Assembly: GCA_003990745.1 (NCBI GenBank)
Contig: RBNI01003363.1
Span: 1-16,021, forward strand
Direction of reading: 5' to 3'
DNA from: Jimgerdemannia flammicorona
Lineage: Eukaryota > Mucoromycota > Endogonomycetes > Endogonales > Endogonaceae
Length of the DNA: 16,021 nt
Both the position numbers and the translations under genes were made by a program. Under the pieces are notes generated by a model that saw nothing but the letters and a program-made list of their open reading frames with translations, did not search any database and was not told the origin of the DNA. Every line of letters begins with the position of its first letter. The stretch's first letter is position 1. Below are positions 10,261 to 16,021 of the stretch, in pieces.

Positions 10261-11910
10261 CTTGGGTTTTTTATTTTATTTTATTTTTTATTTTAAGATA
10301 GTAGTTATGGACACTAGATTAATTTTAGAAGTAATTCTATGATTAGATATTATAATAGGCTTTTTAAGATATATATCTAATAATTTTTTTTTTATTTTAT
10401 TTTTTTTATTTTTTTTTATAATCAATTAAAATAAATATTATAGAATATACATATCTTATTTTAGTTTTTTATATAATTTCAAATTTATTTATTTTTTTAA
10501 GATTTATTTTGAAATACTTTGAGATTTATATAATTGATTTAGAATTTATCTAATATATTTTAAAATTTACTTTATAAAGTCTTATAAATATCTGACTAGT
10601 AAATTTTTTAAAATTAGTCTAATAGATATTTAAATTAGTTTAAATTTATAAAATCTATTACAATATATCAGCTCATAGAAGTAAATTATAAGATAAAACA
10701 GCTATACAAGTTAGCTTGAGCCCTCAGTTACTTTGTCAAAAAGTAATAAAATATTCAATTTCTAAAAGTATGAGATCTTTTTTATATAATATAGACAATT
10801 TTAGTAACTTTTTAAATAGTTCTTTACTTAAACTTAAGTAGCAAATCTTCAGACTTTGTTTAACAAGTAGACTAAAATATAATCAACTTCTTTATTTTAA
10901 AAGTAGAATAGAGTAGAAAAGAAATAAAGCTTACAACTTTTTAGCAGAGACTTATTAGTAATTTTTTCTAAATTAAGTAACTTTTGATTAATATTTCTCT
11001 TAAGTATACCAGATAATTGGCTTTTGTTTTTCTTTAACTTTTGAACTGAGGTTTATTTACTTGAATCTCTAAGATATTTTATAAAGTATAATTACTATCT
11101 AATTACTATTTGGATAATTATAGAATATATAGTAAGGCTAATTTAGAGAAAATATAATTACTTGTTCTTTTAAAAGATAGATATTTCTTTAAGAGACAAG
11201 TATTTTATAATAGAATTATATAATAAAATATAATATAATATATAATGAATAATTATATATTTGATCTGATAATGATATTATAAATAAGTGATATATAAAT
11301 AAGATAAATAAGATACAAAAAATAATATATTAAAAATTAGAAATATTTAAGCTATAGCTTATATTATAGTAAATATATTACTTAACTAATAGGTTATTTA
11401 TTTTAAAAGTAAATAGCTGCTCTAAATACACTAACTAAAAATAGTTATCAGACAAAAAAATATTTAACTATTTTTAAAAATTAATAACTTTATGAATTTT
11501 AAAGATATTTATTTGAAATTTGAAATTATAATAGATTAATATCCGAAATTTATAAAAATATTAAATTTCCTTATTTAGATATTGTTATAGATTAGATATA
11601 ATTAATTAAGTATAGATCAATCAAATTTAATAATATATAATTTGAAATTATTCTATATTAAGAATAGTAATAATATATATAAGTAATATACTATTTGTAA
11701 AATATATTTTTATATATACCATAATTATTTCAGATTTTTATCTTATCAATTGGATTTAATTTTGATTTTAATCTATTTTGGCTTTAAAGATTTTTTATTT
11801 AAGCCAGATTAAAAAAGTGGCTTAAAATTTAAGCCCATGGCTTAAAAAATTCAGGCCAATTCTATTAGTAGCCTGTGATTTCAGGCTTGCACCATTAGTG
11901 GTCTGAGATT
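10261..11910. other. A+T-rich, CpG-depleted island
   Basis: About 1.65 kb consists overwhelmingly of A and T and has no ORF. Reading every line I find a single CpG, at 11544, while the flanking sequence has many. TpA steps are very abundant. This is the usual look of old repeats decayed by C-to-T change (methylated-CpG deamination or RIP). CpA is not eliminated, so classic CpA-directed RIP is not proven. No parent transposon can be recognised any more. Confidence 0.85.
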
Positions 11911-11923
11911 TGACGTTTTTTTG

Positions 11924-12046
11924 CTTATATCTTAGTGAAATGGCATCGGATTTTAACATACTTAGACTTGTTAGAAAGCCCTGAATCATGGCTTTCCAAC
12001 ATGGCTGAGTATGTCAAAATCGGGCATAATTTCGCTGAGTTATAAG
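11924..12046. repeat. long imperfect palindrome, 57-nt arms with 9-nt loop
   Basis: The left arm 11924-11980 and right arm 11990-12046 align without gaps as inverted repeats. By my count 43 of 57 positions are complementary, including GGCTTTC next to the loop and TATGT-AAAATC in the middle. Many differences are transitions. The flanks have no coding capacity. It could be a foldback element, a palindromic repeat unit, or part of a decayed transposon end. Confidence 0.75.
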
Positions 12047-12823
12047 TGAAAACATCCAAAACATCAAATTGGCTTTAAGTCTAACATCAAAGTACCCGAA
12101 AATCTTCAATATTTTTCATAACCTGGGCTCCAGGAGTACCTGAACATATCTGGCAATTTGATACAAAATCTCCAGAGAATCTCCTGATATATCTCAAGTA
12201 TCTTTCAGAGAATTTTTTGATGTCTTGGCAAATCCCCAGTACAATTTACTCATATATTTAGAGATGGTATTTTTATCACAAAAAATATATGGATATCTCC
12301 CAGAGCAGCTCTAGCATATATCAGATATATCCAGATATACAAAGATACTCTTATTGACAATTAAATACTAATCCAAATACATTACAATTTATCATTTAAA
12401 ATGAATATCTGTAGAATGACAATAATAAAGAATAATCCACACACCTTTCTCTGATAATATTCAGGTTACATAAATGTCAGACAACACTTCAAACAACATT
12501 TTCGGTAAAAAGGTACTAATAACATAGTGAGCAATGAGCATTCTGGAGAGCATACAGAACAGGACAGCTCTAGTGCCTTTGATTGACAGTATGTGGGGTG
12601 GGATCAAAGTGTAGGTTTGGAGATACTGAGTATCTCTCTGAGGGGATAGGGGGTCAGTAGTGATGGATGAGGTGGAATAAGACAGCAGGGGAGTAGACAG
12701 TTGACCTTTGCCAACAAGGTCAAGATGGGTGCACAAGTAACAGAACTGAATAATTAACTAGAGCAGGGGAAGGGGAAGGCAGCTGTAGGGGGAAAGAGAG
12801 TAGTGGGACTGGTAGTATAGTAA
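12047..12823. other. non-coding stretch between palindrome and retrotransposon remains
   Basis: The stretch is moderately A+T-rich, with scattered short words such as ATATCT and CTCCAGAG. The minus-strand ORF 12461-12736 (91 codons) has no recognisable motif and is not supported as a gene. No RNA gene or terminal inverted repeat was identified. Confidence 0.5.
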
Positions 12824-12983
12824 TGTAAGAGGGTTGCTTTTTAGGGTAACCGTTACGTAGTTCTGGAAGGGTTTTCTGGAAGTTCTGGATATTCTGGAAG
12901 ACCGTTTTCTTATAGTCAAGATCAATTTCATATGGAGTACGTCCTCTATACTTATTGATTTCAAGATCGGGTTGATGTCTCAA
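12720..12983 (-). pseudogene. possible coding relic, unrecognised
   Basis: This open frame of 87 codons begins RHQPDLEINKYRGRTPYEID and then continues as a charged stretch. The first 45 residues have a protein-like composition, and the rest is Pro/Leu-rich and probably not real. The frame continues upstream past an in-frame TAG. It may be a fragment of a transposon protein. No family is recognised. Confidence 0.2.
12861..12899. promoter_or_regulatory. cluster of four TTCTGGAA-type words
   Basis: TTCTGGAA occurs at 12861, 12874 and 12892, and TTCTGGAT at 12883, spaced 13, 9 and 9 nt. TTCnnGAA is the inverted pair found in heat-shock elements. The cluster overlaps the weak coding relic, so it may instead be a short internal repeat. 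Confidence 0.25.
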
Positions 12984-13202
12984 CCAAAGTCCTTTTTCGG
13001 ACTAGTTCTGGATGTTCAGGATTTTCCGTATTTCAGAAAGTTCAAGAAACTAAGACCAGCTTAGTTGAATTGGCATATCACTACAGACAATACCCAATTA
13101 GGAGATTTCGTGATGGGGTTAGGAGTAGGACCTAACGGGGAGCAGATTTACTTAAGAATGGTTTGTGGGTTATTAAATAGATTTATTTGCTATTCATGAT
13201 AT

Positions 13203-13409
13203 TGTTATACTAGGAGTAGTTGTGTGAAGGGATATTGTGGGGAAGTGCTCAGGAGTTGTATTCGGATTGTTCAGGTCTGAGATTCTGAGGTCTGGGGGAG
13301 GGAGTATTTATACTAGTGAGGGGCTATCTGGGCTATACTAGATATGGATGTAGCACTAAGTGCCTTGCTGAGTCAGAATGTAGTCACTTAGTACAAGTGT
13401 GATCTGACA
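13203..13409 (-). repeat. LTR-like block or LTR core with TATA box
   Basis: On the minus strand this 207-nt block starts TGTCAG and ends ATAACA. It has GTATAAATA (13312-13304) about 100 nt in, followed by a C-rich stretch, as in many LTR promoters. It lies just after the stop of the broken ORF. It may be a short LTR by itself, or the promoter part of a longer LTR starting near 14887. No second copy is in the window to set its ends. Confidence 0.35.
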
Positions 13410-13501
13410 TGTCAAGAGATCATCTGACTGCTGAGTCAGTTCACAATCACATCGTATAAGGCTAATCTAACTATACTATGACTGCTAATCTATTTATAGG
13501 T

Positions 13502-14599
13502 TTACACGCTGTCTGGGTAGTCTTCAATGACATCACCATTGATAATATCATCTCTGATGAAGTAGTCATCTAAGAAGAGTGGTTTGTGGATTACTTCTCC
13601 TTGTTGGCTGAGGTAATAATACATTGGGACTTCATCTCCATCCCACAGGATAGCATCGTCTGTCTCGTATGCTGGATAAGGTGTTGGTGGGCGAAGGAGG
13701 GGTGTGCTGTCTTCACTTTCATCAGATTCGCTGTCTGTGTACCTTCTATAGGTTACAGTACTATGAGTCACGGAGTTGTAGTAAGCTGGTGGCTATAGTT
13801 CATGTCGCTTGTACTCAGGTGGTGGAGTTGTTGGTTCAATCTTGAGAGTTGTCTGAAGGTACAGGTTGTGTTCTCCAGTCTCTTCGTTATAGTTGAAGTA
13901 ATCGGGAGTGAATGCAGGTTGGTATTTGTGCCAGTGATCATTGTCCCAATAAGTCTTGTATGTGGTTATGAACTGTTGTAAGTTCATTAGCAAGGTTGGC
14001 GGTGTGATCAGGGTTGGTAGAAATTCTTGGCTTGAGGTCATGTCAGCGTCAGAGGGATCATTGTCTTCTACTTCATCTTCATCGAAGTTGATTATATCAT
14101 AGACATCCTTCATGGCATATCCAACTTGGGGCATTTGCAGAATGTGGTCATCAGGGTGCAGGAAGGTTCTGTCGGTAGTCTGAACATACTCGAGATACTT
14201 GTGGTTGAGTTCTTGTATCATGTTATCGATTTGGCCATAGGACAGGGTAGCAACCATTTCGCTGATAGTAACTCGGAGGCGGGGAATAAAGATGCTATAC
14301 TCATAGAAGAGTTCTCAGTATTTGCGGGCGATGAGCTTTTGGTGTTGAGACATCTGGGTAATGTCTGTATCGTGGTGGTGTTCGACCATGTCTTCCAGGA
14401 GGCAGCCGATCTGATAGTAGCTTGAGATTTGTCCGATCTGGTGGGCCTCATTAAGCATGTTCAGGGCATTCCATCGGGCTTCCATGAAGTAGAGAGATAC
14501 GAGGCTATAGATATTCATGAGGGGTAGAGGGGGTGTGGCTCGGTTGACAATGGCATTCCAAATGTCAGCATGGATGCGGTTGTAGATCTCGGTGGTCAT
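13502..14599 (-). pseudogene. unrecognised acidic ORF downstream of pol, broken by two stops
   Basis: A single minus-strand frame runs from ATG 14599 (open up to 14704) to TAA at 13502, interrupted only by TGA at 14317-14315 and TAG at 13795-13793. It spans about 366 codons. The N-terminal third looks helical (IYNRIHADIWNAIVNR, then a Tyr/Leu-rich part). The middle is acidic (FDEDEVEDNDPSDAD), and the C-terminal part has two PPxY motifs (PPEY, and PPAY just after the TAG) and DSESDESED. I see no protease, reverse transcriptase, integrase or CCHC zinc-knuckle motif. It follows the integrase on the same strand and may be an accessory ORF of the retrotransposon. Alternatives are the gag of another element or an unrelated captured gene. 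Both stops could come from one C-to-T change. Confidence 0.6.
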
Positions 14600-14715
14600 G
14601 TTTGTGTGTTTGGAAGTTGTGGTTATTGTTTGTTTTAGTTCTCTATTTCGACGCATCTCAGAGCTCAGTATATATGCATTTGTTCTTGATTGGTAAGATT
14701 TCATTTATGTGAACC

Positions 14716-14777
14716 TTGTGTTCCGTGACTTCGTATTGACTCAGCTTTGTGCACTGTGACTTCTGTTTGACTTAGCT
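14716..14777. repeat. tandem duplication of a 31-nt unit
   Basis: Units 14716-14746 and 14747-14777 are directly adjacent and match at 24 of 31 positions (shared TTGTG, GTGACTTC, TTGACT, AGCT). They lie just upstream of the broken ORF on the minus strand, where an enhancer or promoter would be expected. Confidence 0.75.
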
Positions 14778-14813
14778 TCATGATCATGCAGCTGATTTCC
14801 AGATTTGTTCGGA

Positions 14814-14870
14814 GGTCACGTGTGATTTTGGTGGCTTGTTAAGAGGGTGACGTGTGATTTCTGTGGCTTG
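14814..14870. repeat. 25-nt direct repeat with CACGTG / GACGTG cores
   Basis: Copies at 14814-14838 and 14846-14870 match at 22 of 25 positions. The first carries the E-box CACGTG, the second GACGTG. The repeated cores before an ORF and after a polypurine-like tract resemble duplicated U3 enhancer elements. Confidence 0.7.
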
Positions 14871-14873
14871 GAG

Positions 14874-14904
14874 GTTGTACGCTTACAACTCTCCCCTTCT
14901 TAGC
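14874..14904 (-). other. polypurine-tract-like run and putative LTR edge
   Basis: On the minus strand AAGAAGGGGAGAGT (about 14901-14888) is followed at 14887 by TGTAAGCG. A purine run directly before TG is the usual border between internal region and 3' LTR in Ty3/gypsy elements. The border also forms a short inverted repeat, GTTGTA/TACAAC at 14874-14889. A matching LTR end (CTTACA at 12829-12824 or ATAACA at 13203) cannot be chosen without a second LTR. Confidence 0.4.
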
Positions 14905-15317
14905 TTTTGACGTCCTCGTTGGAGCCTTCTAATTTTGTTCTAGTGTTGTTACACCGTTTGGGAGGTCAAAAGTCTGGTAAAGTCCATTTTTTCAGAAAGT
15001 AGCATGCTCATAGTACAGTTGCCTAATGCATTGGATTCATATGTTAAAGAGTCATATGTTCAATGCTGTGTACCGGAAGTGATTCTGACGTCATTCACTG
15101 CTGGAGAATTTCCTCTAAGGAATCTTCTTAAATGTCTATGCCTCGTTTCCCATCAGTAGTATGGGGAGAATAGGCTGGCTTTCAGTTTTGCTATTTTTCC
15201 AGAGGGTCGGTATTCTTTTGTTCTGTCTTGCTGAGTTCTTGATTAGGTTCGTAATAATTATAATATTCAGGAGGGTAATATATGTTTTATACTGATAGGT
15301 GTAGGACTATTCAGTGT
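14905..15317 (-). other. non-coding 3' region of the retrotransposon, after the chromodomain stop
   Basis: About 410 nt lie between the pol stop and the polypurine-like tract. No ORF of useful length is present. One frame has suggestive residues but at least four stops, so decayed coding sequence is possible. It contains the hairpin at 15028-15066. Confidence 0.5.
15028..15066. repeat. stem-loop with two 6-bp stems
   Basis: GCATTG (15028-15033) pairs with CAATGC (15061-15066), and CATATG (15038-15043) with CATATG (15053-15058). A small internal loop separates the stems and the apical loop has 9 nt. It lies in the 3' untranslated part of the retrotransposon. Confidence 0.6.
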
Positions 15318-16020
15318 TCAGTTGTTCAAGGAATCATATTCTCGAACTAAGTCGGTAGCATTCTGGAGATTAGTCTTGGGTTCCCATATTACATCATGGA
15401 TCAGATAACCTTTCCATTTGATGAGGTACTTGGGGTGGTTCTTGTGGCCACATTTGTTGAGAATTTGTTCAACTTCGTATTCTTCCTGGTCATTAATAAT
15501 AACAGGTGCAGGTGGTTTTATAGTTCGGTTTGGGAATAGTTCATCATCATTGTCATTGTATCGCTTGAGACGTTGGACATTGAAGACTGGGTGAATCTTA
15601 ATGGTGTCTGGTAGCGCCAATTTGTAGAAGGTCGGAGAGACTTATGAAATGACTTCAAATGGTCCAATGAACTTGCTGTTCAGCTTCGTAGATAGTCTGT
15701 GCTTGAGGTTGTCAACTCGGTATTCTCGGATGTCTAATAGAACTTTTTCTCCAATATCAAAGGTTTCTTCTCGGCGATGTTGGTTGATATACTGTGACTA
15801 TTGTTCTTGAGCTCGTGATAAATTCTCAATTGCAATCTGGCTTAGATTACACATTCGGAGTAAGAATTCTTCAACAGCTTCGACTGTAGAGGGTTCTTCA
15901 GTGGTTCGGATGAGTGTCAGAGGAGTGTTTGGGTTTTGTCCAGTGTTGGCGAAGAATGGGATCATTCCAAGAGAGGCTTGTTTACTGTTATTATAGGCAA
16001 ACTCGACTGCAGTGAGGTGT
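15318..16020 (-). pseudogene. Ty3/gypsy integrase C-terminus with chromodomain, degraded
   Basis: From the right edge the minus strand encodes AVEFAYNNS and LGMIPFF (end of the integrase core), then a helical linker. HRREETFDIGEKVLL and KFIGPFEV (the GPF/Y module) follow, then FNVQRLKRY and a chromodomain (EYEVEQIL, YLIKWKGY, IWEP, REY) ending at TAA 15320-15318. This order is characteristic of chromoviruses, in which the chromodomain is thought to steer integration towards modified histones. The copy is dead: there is a TAG at 15801-15799, a one-base shift near 15780 in an A run, and a TAA at 15644-15642. A further shift near 15840 is possible. Only the last 101-codon stretch (15620-15318) is open. 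Protease, reverse transcriptase and RNase H, if still present, lie beyond the right edge. Confidence 0.88.
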
Positions 16021-16021
16021 T

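Larger units (their letters stand above)
13203..16021 (-). mobile_element. partial, degenerate Ty3/gypsy (chromovirus) LTR retrotransposon
   Basis: The integrase-chromodomain end, polypurine-like tract, putative TG edge, duplicated enhancer-like repeats, an extra ORF and a TATA-bearing block lie in order on the minus strand. The element enters from the right and its 3' side points left. The left boundary is uncertain (13203 or 12824), and no target-site duplication can be tested because the 5' end is outside. Confidence 0.7.

Noticed and set aside
13502..14599. The broken ORF as the gag of the element seen at 15318-16020.
   Set aside because: It lies 3' of the integrase on the same strand, where gag would not be, and it lacks a CCHC zinc knuckle.
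15004..15070. tRNA-like region: TAGTACAGTTG fits the A-box consensus and TGTTCAATGC weakly resembles a B box at the right distance.
   Set aside because: No acceptor, T-arm or anticodon stem can be paired, and the same bases form a better simple hairpin.
1..16021. CRISPR arrays, bacterial operons or phage genes.
   Set aside because: The window is clearly eukaryotic, with spliceosomal introns, and no regularly spaced repeats of that kind occur.

Overview
The window looks like a piece of a filamentous fungal nuclear genome. Three spliced protein genes sit on the left (1-9200), with GT-AG introns mostly 75-400 nt long. The proteins have fungal-type eukaryotic domains: ArfGAP, a multi-pass membrane protein, and FYVE. 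The right half is gene-free and degraded, with a CpG-starved A+T-rich island and the remains of a Ty3/gypsy LTR retrotransposon carrying a chromodomain integrase. The phylum cannot be fixed from the sequence. The A+T-rich, CpG-poor island and the C-to-T-compatible stop codons suggest cytosine-methylation or RIP-like decay.

Layout. 207-2480 (+): the 3' part of an Arf GTPase-activating protein of the Gcs1/ArfGAP1 type, with six exons visible and the zinc finger off the left edge. 2481-3213: intergenic, with a T32 and a G11 tract. 3214-5675 (-): five-exon gene for an unrecognised membrane protein of about 664 residues and roughly ten membrane spans. 5676-6052: divergent promoter region. 6053-9199 (+): a Ser-rich, coiled-coil protein ending in a FYVE zinc finger assembled across two introns. 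9200-10260: intergenic, nothing recognised. 10261-11910: A+T-rich island with one CpG. 11924-12046: an imperfect 57+57 nt palindrome. 12047-13500: low-information sequence with LTR-like signals. 13502-14599 (-): an unrecognised acidic ORF broken by two stops. 14716-14904: tandem duplications and a polypurine-tract-like edge. 15318-16020 (-): integrase C-terminus and chromodomain with stops and a frameshift.

The ArfGAP and FYVE proteins both belong to endomembrane traffic: Arf1 GTP hydrolysis on COPI/trans-Golgi membranes, and PI3P recognition on endosomes. Nothing shows that the three host genes are co-regulated beyond the shared divergent promoter of the second and third. The most unusual material is on the right: an ORF with two PPxY motifs downstream of the retrotransposon pol and possibly inside a very long LTR, the long palindrome, and the CpG-depleted island. 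Exon borders were worked out by eye from splice consensus and reading phase.
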